A program made the translations under genes and the position numbers. Shown piece after piece: positions 8,521 to 15,704 of a stretch of DNA of 27,035 nucleotides. This DNA is from CBDBJQ01 sp965206405. GTDB taxonomy: Bacteria; Pseudomonadota; Alphaproteobacteria; UBA8366. Below the pieces are notes generated by a model. It was not told where the DNA came from. It saw only the letters and a list, made by a program, of their open reading frames with translations, and ran no database searches. Within the stretch, counting starts at the first letter, position 1. Every line of letters begins with the position of its first letter. Where the stretch lies: assembly GCA_965206405.1 (NCBI GenBank), contig CBDBJQ010000005.1, forward strand, positions 1 to 27,035, given 5' to 3'.

Positions 8521-8537
8521 GGGGGGGGGGGGGGGGG
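8521..8537. repeat. 17-base G homopolymer (C tract on the pilus-operon strand)
   Basis: Seventeen consecutive G on the plus strand. On the coding strand it is a C tract 63 bases upstream of the chosen pilL start and about 42 bases downstream of the predicted transcription start. Such tracts are classic slipped-strand contingency loci. The count should be confirmed, since homopolymers are also common sequencing-error sites. Confidence 0.9.
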
Positions 8538-8585
8538 TGATTTCCTTGCAAATTCAAGCCTCTCCATTGCGCGCCGCGTAAGGGA

Positions 8586-8613
8586 ATTTGAATCAGATGG
8601 CACCATTTGTCAA
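8586..8613 (-). promoter_or_regulatory. Predicted promoter of the pilus operon
   Basis: On the minus strand a perfect -35 hexamer TTGACA (8613-8608) is followed after 16 bases by TCAAAT (8591-8586), four of six matches to TATAAT. Initiation would be near 8579, just upstream of the C tract, so the tract would lie in the transcribed leader. Confidence 0.5.
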
Positions 8614-8700
8614 GGTGCGGTCCGAATCGGCGTGCGCCTCATTCCCGCCGCGCGGGGTCCGCCCGGATCAGGGCCGCGCTGCAAAATCCAACCTTTGCTT

Positions 8701-8711
8701 GTGAGACTCAC
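8701..8711. promoter_or_regulatory. Short perfect palindrome, possible operator
   Basis: GTGAG-A-CTCAC is a perfect 11-base palindrome in the gene-free region between the divergent pilus and repC transcription units. It could bind a repressor of either; no regulator gene can be assigned. Confidence 0.3.
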
Positions 8712-8800
8712 TAAATCTGGGTAAGTCTTTCACAAAACAAACAAGATAAAGGGAGGGTAGAGAGCAGGAACCCCGAACGAGACATCATAAAAAGAATGAA

Positions 8801-8819
8801 CCGCGCAGAGGCTGCGCGG
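8801..8819 (-). terminator. Hairpin followed by a T-rich run on the minus strand, terminator-like
   Basis: CCGCGCA and TGCGCGG form a perfect 7-bp stem with a 5-base loop. On the minus strand it is followed by TTCATTCTTTTT. No protein gene on the minus strand lies upstream of it, so if it is a terminator it would end an antisense transcript from the repC leader. Confidence 0.4.
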
Positions 8820-8833
8820 CACAATCAAAATCT

Positions 8834-8877
8834 GGTCAGGCTATGAAACGATACATCACCTGTTTCTTAGCCTGACC
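8834..8877. repeat. Long inverted repeat upstream of repC
   Basis: GGTCAGGCTATGAAAC and GTTTCTTAGCCTGACC pair at 15 of 16 positions across a 12-base loop. On the minus strand it is followed by AGATTTTGATT, on the plus strand by a C-rich then CTTTC segment. It may be an attenuator or antisense-RNA stem controlling repC, or a protein-binding site. Confidence 0.6.
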
Positions 8878-8952
8878 GGACCCCCTCTTTCAAGCCCAAA
8901 GTTCACTTTTGGGGCCGGGGAAGGTTTGTGCCTGCGACATCTGCGCTCCACA

Positions 8953-9050
8953 GCGGTTTTCCGGTTTGATTGCGCTTCCGTTCGCTGCCTCTCGCTTGGG
9001 CGCGAACGCGAACGGAAGCGCACACAAATTCCAATGATTCCGGAAACCGC
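8953..9050 (+). promoter_or_regulatory. Two-tier stem-loop in the repC leader
   Basis: The inner stem is perfect over 15 bp (8971-8985 with 9008-9022, built on GCGCTTCCGTTCGC) around a 22-base loop. It is enclosed by outer arms GCGGTTTTCCGG (8953-8964) and CCGGAAACCGC (9040-9050), which differ by one extra T. The outer arm ends 23 bases before the repC start, next to the AAGGAG ribosome site, so folding could control repC translation. Control of initiator synthesis by leader RNA structure or antisense RNA is common in plasmids. Confidence 0.55.
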
Positions 9051-9072
9051 CTTAACAAGGAGTGAAATACCG

Positions 9073-10458
9073 ATGGATGGTATCACGATGACCGGGCGGC
9101 CCGGGGTCTATGACCCTGCGCGTGCCGATGAGGTCCAGGCGTTTGTGCCGGGCCGGAATGAGAGCTTTGCCCTGCCCGCAGGGATTACGAAATCACAGGC
9201 CGTGGCGACGCTCTGCCAGGGCTTGCGGCTGATGGGGGCGACCGAGCGCGAGATCGCGGTCTGGCGTCATATTGCGGACACGACCGAGCGCGAGGCATGG
9301 ACGTCGCAGACAAGCGTGCCGCTCAACTGGCGGCGGCAGTCCGACATGGCGCGTGAGATGGGGCTGACCGAACGGCAGTGGCGGAATATCGAGCGCAGCC
9401 TTGCGGGCTACGGCGTTCTGGCGATCTCGACGGCGGAGAACGGCTATCGCGGCTATCGGGCTGGCAGTACGCCGCACGCGCCGCTGCGGGCGGGCCTGTC
9501 CCTGGAGCCGGCGCTGGCGAACTATGAGGCGATTGTTGCACGCCTGGCCGAGGCCGATGAGGTGGAGGCGCAGCGACAGGAACATATCCTGCATGTGCGC
9601 CGGGTGCGCCACCGCCTGGGGATCCTGATCTCCGGGGTCGCGGATCGGGAGATCCACCATTGGGCAGAAAGCGCCCTGGCGGAGATTGAGGCCGAGCTGC
9701 GGCCCGAGGTGCTGCGCAGCGCCCCTGCCCCGGTTCTTGAAGCCTTGCACGTTGCCCTCCTCGATTTTGAGGACCGCCTGCGGGAAGCCATGCAGCCGCT
9801 CACCCAAAGCCCCTCTTCCCCCTCTCAGCAATTATCCAGCGCAACAGATCAGACAGGGAGTGAGGGCTATTCTGTGGATAACACCGACAAACAACAAAAG
9901 ATTTCCGGCGCACCGGAAATGGGGTTCCGGTGCCATATACAACCTGAATCAAACTTAAATGAATCCTGTAACGATCCAAAAGCCTCGTGGAAGCTGGCAT
10001 CGGCTAACGCCGATGACGTTGTTTCAGATGAATTGCTAAGAAGAAAAAAGGATGTCGGGCTCAGATGTGGGGTCAAGCCGGAATTGTTGGAAAAGCTGAC
10101 GCCGGAGCGGGTCAGGGATATGGCCTCGGGCGATACGGCGCTCTATCTTGATGGACTTGCCGACTGGCGGGAAGCGATACCGTTCATTCTGCGCGATCTG
10201 GGCATCAATATCTCCGCCTGGCTCGATGCGGTCGAGGTCATGAGCGAGCCCCTCGCCTTCCTGGCGCTGATCGTCATTGATCGCAACAGGTTCCACCCCG
10301 TGGTGCCAGTCCTCTCGCCCGGTGGTGCACTCAGGGCCTTTACCCGCAAGGCGCAAGGTGGGGAACTCAATCTCACCCGCGCGATCATCGGGATCTGGGA
10401 GCGCGAGAGGCAGGGCAAGCAGTCGAAAGGGGGTGTGTGGGATGGACGCGTCCAGTAG
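9073..10458 (+). CDS. repC: RepC-type plasmid replication initiator
   Basis: Start ATG at 9073 sits 11 bases after a clear AAGGAG; the frame is open further upstream but only across the leader stem-loop. The 461-residue product has the N-terminal RepC winged-helix signature (about residues 84-130: LNWRRQSDMAREMGLTERQW and then ENGYRGYRAG) and the RepC C-terminal block (VLSPGGALRAFTRKAQGGEL then NLTRAIIGIWER). In repABC plasmids RepC opens the origin, which lies inside repC. Here too the middle of the gene (codons about 253-320) is AT-rich and encodes a low-complexity linker. The usual repA and repB partition genes are not upstream; a different partition module lies about 6.5 kb away. The stop lies 17 bases inside the next gene. 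Confidence 0.82.
   Translation: MDGITMTGRPGVYDPARADEVQAFVPGRNESFALPAGITKSQAVATLCQGLRLMGATEREIAVWRHIADTTEREAWTSQTSVPLNWRRQSDMAREMGLTERQWRNIERSLAGYGVLAISTAENGYRGYRAGSTPHAPLRAGLSLEPALANYEAIVARLAEADEVEAQRQEHILHVRRVRHRLGILISGVADREIHHWAESALAEIEAELRPEVLRSAPAPVLEALHVALLDFEDRLREAMQPLTQSPSSPSQQLSSATDQTGSEGYSVDNTDKQQKISGAPEMGFRCHIQPESNLNESCNDPKASWKLASANADDVVSDELLRRKKDVGLRCGVKPELLEKLTPERVRDMASGDTALYLDGLADWREAIPFILRDLGINISAWLDAVEVMSEPLAFLALIVIDRNRFHPVVPVLSPGGALRAFTRKAQGGELNLTRAIIGIWERERQGKQSKGGVWDGRVQ
9825..9832 (-). repeat. Dispersed motif copy (ATTGCTGA + GAGGGGGAAGAGG)
   Basis: Antisense in repC, read as SQQLSS, touching the left border of the candidate origin. Confidence 0.75.
9832..9960. other. oriV: Probable replication origin (oriV) inside repC
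   Basis: This AT-rich stretch inside repC contains a perfect DnaA box, TGTGGATAA (9873-9881), and a near match, TTATCCAGC (9832-9840). At 9901-9933 two palindromes overlap: ATTTCCGG-CGCA-CCGGAAAT (9901-9920) and GCACCGGAA-ATGGGG-TTCCGGTGC (9910-9933), which share their middle arm. Location of the origin within repC is established for repABC plasmids; its position here is inferred from these sites and base composition. Confidence 0.6.
10032..10039 (+). repeat. Dispersed motif copy (ATTGCTAA + GAAGAAAAAAGGA)
   Basis: Sense in repC, read as ELLRRKKD, to the right of the candidate origin; with the copy at 9825 it brackets the origin in inverted orientation. Confidence 0.85.
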
Positions 10459-10897
10459 TAAGAACGAAGATATGACGCCCCTGGAGCGCTGGCAGCGTAT
10501 GGCCAGGGCCGAAAACGAACGCGCGCGGCGCAACTGGATGGGCCTGGTAAACAATCAGCCCGTGGATATGACGCCTGAAGCCAAAGAGATAGATCCGGCC
10601 ACCGCCATGAGGAACCGCCTCCAGCAGCTGCATCTGGACGGGATGGCACCGCAGAAGATTGCGGCTCAACTTGAGATTACCGAGGCGCAGGTCTGGAAGG
10701 TCTTGCGTGAACTCTATCGGAAAGGAAACAAACTGTCGTATGCCTATCGACGGCTGCGCGGGGCCCGGGTATCTGTCCTGAAAGCGCAGGGCTTTGAGCT
10801 TCCTGATATTGCCGATGTGATGGGTGTGGCTTTAACGTCTCTGAGAATGGATATGCGCAAAATGCAGGGCGATCAGGCACAGGGGAAGGCACGATAG
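10442..10897 (+). CDS. Small protein with two helix-turn-helix segments (151 aa), downstream of repC
   Basis: It starts at ATG 10442 within the last codons of repC, after a purine-rich AAAGGGGG. A possible HTH lies at residues 67-95 (MAPQKIAAQLEITEAQVWKV), and a second similar helix pair follows near 115-140 (LKAQGFELPDIADVMGVALT). The rest is charged and helical. I do not recognise a named family, but the two HTH-like segments suggest DNA binding. Coupling to repC suggests a copy-number or replication accessory role, or control of this operon. It is followed after four bases by the Rpn gene. Confidence 0.62.
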   Translation: MDASSSKNEDMTPLERWQRMARAENERARRNWMGLVNNQPVDMTPEAKEIDPATAMRNRLQQLHLDGMAPQKIAAQLEITEAQVWKVLRELYRKGNKLSYAYRRLRGARVSVLKAQGFELPDIADVMGVALTSLRMDMRKMQGDQAQGKAR

Positions 10898-10901
10898 GGA
10901 T

Positions 10902-11975
10902 ATGACTACTGATACCGAGAATCCAAAAGCCCCGGCGAAGATCAGCCATGACGCGCTCTTTCGCGTGTTGCTGGAGGATCCCGAGCGGGCGGCGACGCTC
11001 TTGCGGGAATATCTGCCCCCGGCGCTGAGCGCGCGCATGGCGGATGGGCCGCCCAAGCTCATCGATGGCACCTTTGTTGACGACAAGAGCCGGGTAACGC
11101 AAAGCGACCGGCTGTTTGAGGTGACGCTGAAAGATGGCCCGCCGGTGCTGATCTATACGCTTCTGGAGCACAAATCCACGCCCGATCACGGCACGCCCTT
11201 GCAGCTTCTGGGATACATGGTGAGGATCTGGACGCGCTACGCAGAAGGCAAGCCCGCCAGGCTGCGCGCCCTGCCCCCGATCGTGCCGATGCTGTTCTAT
11301 CACGGCCGCTCTACGTGGACCGTCCCGCAGGACTTTGGCGAGATGGTTGAGAGCGATGCGGACACCGTGCCCTTTGTGCCGTCGTTCCGCTATGCCTTGC
11401 ATGACCTTGGCGTGGGGCCGCAGGCAGCGCTGTCGGGTGATGCGCCAATCCGCGCGGTCCTGAGCGCCCTGCGCTACGTGCAGCGTGGCGATGCCGTCAC
11501 CCGCGAGGTGCTGACCGCGATGCTGCGCGACCTGCCGGACGGTACCGTCTTGGAACGGATCGTGTTTAGCTATATTGTCGAGAAATACGAGATGCCGCTG
11601 GATAAACTCGAAGCGGCGCTGGATGATGCAAAGGATGGAGGATCAGCGCTCATGGATACGATCGCAGAGACATTGAGAAAACAGGGTGAGGCAAAGGGGC
11701 TCGCCGCTGGTGAAGCAAAGGGGCTCGCCGCTGGTGAAGCAAAGGGGCTTGCCGCTGGTGAAGCGCTTGGCCGCGAAAAAGGCAAGGTGGAAGGCCTTGC
11801 GGAAGGCGAAGCCAAGTCTTTGATGCGCCTGCTGGTGAAGCGGTTTGGCCCCCTGCCCGACCCTGTCGTCGCACAGATTGCGGCGGGCAGCATTGAGGAT
11901 CTGGATCGCTGGTTTGATGCTGCTATTACGGCGTCCAGTGTTGAGGCTGTATTCGGGGCGCGGCGAGATCACTGA
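10902..11975 (+). CDS. rpn: Rpn-family recombination-promoting nuclease / PD-(D/E)XK transposase-like protein
   Basis: A 357-residue protein of the Rpn family (PF04754 type). The N-terminal nuclease domain shows the expected KISHDALFRVLLEDPERA opening and the active-site ELxK-type pattern LIYTLLEHKS (Glu-x-Lys), with the conserved YMVRIWTRYAE and PMLFYHGRSTW segments. The C-terminal part has a short tandem repeat of GEAKGLAA and ends in a DUF4351-like tail (SLMRLLVKRFGPLPD). Family members nick or cut DNA and promote RecA-independent recombination; some act in phage defence, with short products from internal starts. The ribosome site is weak and the gene follows the HTH gene by four bases. 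It lies next to a mobile-element insertion but shows no terminal repeats of its own. Confidence 0.85.
   Translation: MTTDTENPKAPAKISHDALFRVLLEDPERAATLLREYLPPALSARMADGPPKLIDGTFVDDKSRVTQSDRLFEVTLKDGPPVLIYTLLEHKSTPDHGTPLQLLGYMVRIWTRYAEGKPARLRALPPIVPMLFYHGRSTWTVPQDFGEMVESDADTVPFVPSFRYALHDLGVGPQAALSGDAPIRAVLSALRYVQRGDAVTREVLTAMLRDLPDGTVLERIVFSYIVEKYEMPLDKLEAALDDAKDGGSALMDTIAETLRKQGEAKGLAAGEAKGLAAGEAKGLAAGEALGREKGKVEGLAEGEAKSLMRLLVKRFGPLPDPVVAQIAAGSIEDLDRWFDAAITASSVEAVFGARRDH
11685..11756 (+). repeat. Three tandem 24-bp repeats inside the rpn gene
   Basis: Three in-frame copies of the 24-mer encoding GEAKGLAA (starts 11685, 11709, 11733), differing by one or two bases, then a decayed fourth copy. 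Copy number can change without breaking the frame, altering the linker between nuclease and C-terminal domains. Confidence 0.9.
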
Positions 11976-12035
11976 TCTGGGTGCGAAATTCGCAAATGTC
12001 ACAAGTTTTGCGACACCAATCTGCCGCACGTAAAA

Positions 12036-13302
12036 TGTTGATTTGCGTTGAGAACTGACCCGGTAAGCCCCTAAATTTTCACTGAGAATTGACCCATGTA
12101 AATGCACTACCCTGACGATTTTGATCAGGGAAGATATGGAGTGATAGACATGGGATTTTTAAGTGTAATACGACGTTGGGCATTGCGTGAAGATATGCCA
12201 ATTCGCGAGATAGCGCGCAGGACAGGATTGTCTCGCAACACCATCAAGAAGTACCTGCGAGAAGGTGCTGTCGAACCGAAGTTCAAGGCGCCTAACCGAC
12301 CAAGCAAGTTAGACCCGTATGCGGATCGTTTGTCGGCTTGGCTTCTGGCTCAGACACGCAAGTCGCGCAAAGAACGGCGCACCATGAAGCAGATGCATGC
12401 GGATTTGGTGAAGCTTGGTTATGAGGGCTCCTACGCCCGCGTAGCTGCTTTTGCACGTGCGTGGCGCGAGGACCGGCACCGTGTAGAGCAAACGGCTGGG
12501 CGGGGCACGTTCGTGCCTTTGGTATTCCAACCTGGCGAAGCGTTCCAATTTGACTGGAGCGAAGACTGGGCCACCATCGGTGGGGAGCGGATCAAGCTGC
12601 AGGTTGCCCATACGAAGCTGTCGCACAGCCGTGCATTCTTGGTACGCGCCTATCCATTGCAAACGCATGAGATGCTGTTCGATGCCCATTGGCATGCGTT
12701 CCGCGTGTTTGGCGGTGTGCCTGGGCGCGGTATCTATGACAACATGAAGACCGCTGTTGATCGCGTTGGCCGTGGCAAACAGCGCGACGTCAACGCGCGG
12801 TTTAAAGCGATGGCCAGCCACTATGTTTTTGAAACCGAGTTTTGCAACCCAGCGGCGGGCTGGGAGAAAGGCCAGGTCGAGAAGAATGTTCGGGATGCCC
12901 GCAGCCGTATGTGGCAAGTCATGCCTGCCTTCAAATATCTGGATGAGCTGAACCAGTGGCTGGAAGACCGCTGTACCGCCCTTTGGGCTGAGACACAGCA
13001 CCGAGATATCCCCGGGACCATTGCCGATGCCTGGGAAGCGGAGAAGCCCATGTTGATGGCATTGCCACCAGCCTACGATGGTTTTGTTGAACACAGTAAG
13101 CGTGTGTCACCGACATGTTTGATCACCTTCGAACGCAATCGCTACAGCGTGCCTGCAAGTTTTGCCAACCGGCGCGTCAGCTTGCATGTTTATCCAGAAC
13201 GTTTGGTCATCGTAGCCGAGGGACACACCGTTTGCACACATGAGCGCATCATAGATAGGTCACGCCGTAAGCCGGCCAAAGTCATATATGATTGGCGTCA
13301 CT
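12036..13302 (+). mobile_element. IS21-family insertion sequence, left part only
   Basis: The left end begins TGTTGATTTGCGTTGAGAAC at 12036 and shows two spaced repeats of the type TGAGAA(C/T)TGACCC (near 12049 and 12083), the multiple terminal repeats typical of IS21 elements. It contains istA up to about codon 384. The rest of istA, all of istB and the right end are absent; the sequence breaks at the first base of a Tn3-type terminal repeat and does not resume beyond that element. Confidence 0.82.
12150..13302 (+). pseudogene. istA: Truncated IS21-family transposase IstA
   Basis: I chose the ATG at 12150 (MGFLSVIRRWALREDMP), which follows GGAG at the right distance; an ATG 16 codons earlier is possible. 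The N-terminus has a HTH (IREIARRTGLSRNTIKKYLR). The catalytic core contains FQFDWSEDW (first Asp), GIYDNMKTAVD (second Asp) and the glutamate-bearing NPAAGWEKGQVEKNV, so the active residues are present. The original reading ends around IYDWRHWG; from 13303 the frame continues into the Tn3 terminal repeat and reaches an unrelated stop at 13382. About 100-130 C-terminal residues and the partner istB are missing, so this copy cannot transpose by itself. Confidence 0.85.
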
Positions 13303-13340
13303 GGGGTCCATTAGGGCTCAGTGCAAAATACCCCTTTAAG
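13303..13340 (+). repeat. Left 38-bp terminal inverted repeat of the Tn3 element
   Basis: Starts GGGGTCCATTAGGGCTCAGT and ends CCCCTTTAAG; exact reverse complement of 15578-15615. The tnpA stop codon (13336-13338) lies within it. Confidence 0.93.
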
Positions 13341-14826
13341 CGGTTTCAGACCTTACTTCCCGCCAGATGTACTGGCCAATGAGCAGAATGTGCTCCCAAC
13401 CGAGCGGTGAGATGTGTCGGAGCAGATGTTCTGGCGTTTCCAGTCCCTCCCGCTTGCGCTGCATGACAGCTTTGCCGAGATGGACCGTGTTCCAGTAGAT
13501 GATAATTGCCGTGAGCAGGTTCAGGCCGGCCATGCGGAAGTGCTGGCTTTCTGTGGTCCGATCCCGGATCTCGCCTTGGCGACCGATCCACAAGGCATCC
13601 TTCAGCGCATGGTGTGCTTCGCCTTTGTTCAGTCCGACAGTTGAGCGGCGCTGCATGTCCATATCGAGCACCCGTTCGATGATGAACAGTGTCCGTTCGA
13701 TCTGTCCGATTTCCCGCATCAAGATGGCCAGATCGTTCTTGCGCGGGCGGGCTGACAATCGCTTGAGTATCTGGCTTGGCGGCACCTTGCCTGACCGCAT
13801 CGTGGCCGTGCATCGCAGCGCAAAGGGCCAGTTGTCGATGAAGGTCTGTTCCCGGACCTTGCCGCCGATCAGGGACTTGAGCTCTTTCGGAACGCTTTTG
13901 AGATCAAAGACGTAGAACCGCTTGGATTTCAGGTCGCGGATACGGGGAATGAAGCGATAGCCCAGGAGCGCGAAGGCGGCAAACACGAGATCGGTGAACC
14001 CACCCGTGTCGGCGTAGTGTTCTTTGATCCGTTTGCCGACCTCGGTCAGGCACAATCCGTCCAGAGTGTACGGCGCCTCGTTCACCGTGGCGGGGATCGA
14101 ATTGACCCAGTATGGGCCAAATTGGTCAGAAACGTGCACGTAGGCTTTCAGCCCCGGCACCTGGGTGTTGTATTTGGCGCTGACGAGATTCAGGGCTTCC
14201 CCCTGGCGCGTGGTCGGGAAGAACTGCCCGTCGCTTGAGGAGGTTTGACCCGAACCCCAGTATTGCGCCATGGGAAGCTTGGACTGCGCGTCCAACACAA
14301 TCGCCAGCGCCTCTTTGATCGCATCGCTTTCGACGTGCCAGCGCGACAGACGGGACAACTGGGAATACTTATAGCCGGTGGTGGCTTCGGCCATCTTGCT
14401 CAAACCTACGTTCAGCCCTTCCGCGAGAAGCACGGTCAGCAGCCCGATGATATCTTTGCAAGGCGCGCCGGTGCGTAAATGGATGAACGCGTCCGTGAAG
14501 CCGGTGGCTTCGGCCACATCCTGCAGGATTTCAGTGACTTTCGCATGTGGCATCCGCTGGTACAGATCGAGGACCAGTGCGCCCGCTTCCTCCGGCACAT
14601 CAGCTTTCAGACGCTCGATACGCAACTGGCCGTCTTCGATAATGCCATTGGGAAGAGTGCCGGTCCTGACCGCTGCTGCAAGCCGCTCGAAGCCATTCTC
14701 CAACCGGCGCTTTCGATCCTCAATCCAAACCTCTGGATCCAGCGGAAGATCAAGCCCCGGCATCGTCTTTGCGGCTTCCAGCGGCACCAGAAGTTTCCTA
14801 TCATCGGCATACCGGCGGGCATGATC
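13336..14826 (-). pseudogene. tnpA: Tn3-family transposase TnpA, N-terminal half missing
   Basis: The frame codes for about 497 residues matching the C-terminal half of Tn3 transposases, which are usually near 1000 residues. It opens in the middle of the protein (RRYADDRKLLVPLEAAKTMP) and then contains QTSSSDGQFF (first catalytic Asp), the YTLDGL region (second Asp) and NKGEAHHALK (catalytic Glu), ending NGLETPEHLL-like sequence and the TAA inside the terminal repeat. Similarity stops near 14826; upstream is unrelated sequence with an in-frame stop at 14842-14844. The N-terminal DNA-binding half has been lost by deletion, so the product, even if made, should not transpose. Confidence 0.88.
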
Positions 14827-15009
14827 TGGACTTGCCCCGCTTTAGTGGACAGTTTCTGACTTCTGGATGGAAGCCTGTTCGATAGACGTACCTTGAGCGC
14901 ACGAGTCAGACCCCGGATTCCACCTCCATAAAAACAAGGCTTCAGGGCGTCGCAAATAGCTAGTCCGATAAAAGTTGCAGTGAAGGGGGTTCAAACGTAC
15001 AGTGGACCA
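14827..15009. other. Deletion junction and probable res region between tnpA and tnpR
   Basis: Between the broken tnpA and the resolvase start are about 180 gene-free bases, where a Tn3 element normally has its res site. The segment GCCCCGCTTTAGTGGACAG next to the junction looks like the end of another insertion sequence, which might have caused the deletion, but I cannot name it. Short inverted pieces such as CGTAC occur twice, fitting resolvase subsites weakly. Confidence 0.4.
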
Positions 15010-15582
15010 ATGGAAAAGATCGGATATGCACGCTGCTCGACCTACAGTCAGGACTTGACCGCGCAGCGGCAAGCGTTGAGTGATCTCGGGGTTCAGGAGG
15101 ACCGTATTTACACGGATCACGGATTGACCGGCACCAACCGGGAGCGGCCCGGCCTTGAACAAGCGCTTGCCGCTGTGCGCAAAGGCGATACCCTGCTCGT
15201 GACGAAGCTTGATCGCCTTGCCCGATCTGTTCCGGACGTTCGGGCCATCAGCGACCAGCTCGAAGCCAAAGGCGTGAGGCTGGCCTTGGGAGCAGCAATC
15301 TACGACCCCACCGATCCGATGGGAAAGATGTTCTTCAACATCGTCGCCACCTTCGCCGAGTTCGAAGCAGATCTGCTCAAAATGCGCACCAGGGAAGGGA
15401 TGGCCATCGCCAAGGCAAAGGGAAAAATGCGAGGGAAGAAGCCAAAACTAACTGAAAAACAACAGAAAGAGCTTTTGAAGATGCACAAAACCGGAGACCA
15501 TTCAATCAGCGATCTTGCCGAGATATTCTCCGTTTCAAGGGCAACCATCTATCGCACCTTGCAAAGGGGCCAAAAGGCTTAA
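15010..15582 (+). CDS. tnpR: Serine resolvase TnpR of the Tn3 element
   Basis: A complete 190-residue small serine recombinase. The start is the ATG at 15010 (MEKIGYARCSTYSQDLTAQR), which puts the catalytic serine at position 10; an ATG ten codons earlier is less likely. Conserved features are TGTNRERPGLEQAL, the VTKLDRLARS arginine motif, NIVATFAEFEADL and a C-terminal HTH (ISDLAEIFSVSRATIYRTLQ). It resolves cointegrates at res, just upstream, and probably represses its own promoter. Its stop is only four bases after the start of the right terminal repeat (15578). It is intact although its transposase is not. Confidence 0.92.
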   Translation: MEKIGYARCSTYSQDLTAQRQALSDLGVQEDRIYTDHGLTGTNRERPGLEQALAAVRKGDTLLVTKLDRLARSVPDVRAISDQLEAKGVRLALGAAIYDPTDPMGKMFFNIVATFAEFEADLLKMRTREGMAIAKAKGKMRGKKPKLTEKQQKELLKMHKTGDHSISDLAEIFSVSRATIYRTLQRGQKA

Positions 15583-15615
15583 AGGGGTATTTTGCACTGA
15601 GCCCTAATGGACCCC
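15578..15615 (-). repeat. Right 38-bp terminal inverted repeat of the Tn3 element
   Basis: Exact reverse complement of 13303-13340. The last five bases of tnpR lie inside it. Confidence 0.93.
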
Positions 15616-15669
15616 AATCAGATCAGTCAGTCGAGACATGAAACCCCCAGGCTGCAAAATGATAGCAAG

Positions 15670-15693
15670 TAGCTATCTGATATTTTCTAGCTA
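15670..15693. repeat. TAGCTA pair 1 (18-bp register), candidate partition site
   Basis: TAGCTA at 15670 and 15688, 12 bases between them, lying just downstream of the fic stop codon. It has the same spacing as the pairs on both sides of the par genes. Confidence 0.6.
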
Positions 15694-15704
15694 TCTCTAA
15701 TTGT

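Larger units (their letters stand above)
13303..15615. mobile_element. Tn3-family transposon remnant with both 38-bp ends, truncated tnpA and intact resolvase
   Basis: Identical 38-bp inverted repeats beginning GGGGTCCATTAGGGCTCAGT bound a 2313-bp element. Inside are the C-terminal half of tnpA (minus) and a complete tnpR (plus), divergently arranged as in Tn3. The flanking pentamers (TCACT left, AATCA right) do not match, so there is no target duplication, and istA does not continue to the right; a deletion or adjacent rearrangement has occurred. With both ends and the resolvase kept, it could still move if a related transposase were supplied in trans. Confidence 0.9.

Noticed and set aside
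8926..9072. Longer N-terminus for RepC starting at 8926
   Set aside because: The extension runs through the strong stem-loop and lacks a ribosome site, whereas ATG 9073 has AAGGAG at proper distance and matches the expected RepC start.
11685..11756. Short tandem repeats considered as a CRISPR array or iterons
   Set aside because: The units are contiguous 24-mers without spacers and in frame with the rpn gene, so they are a coding repeat.
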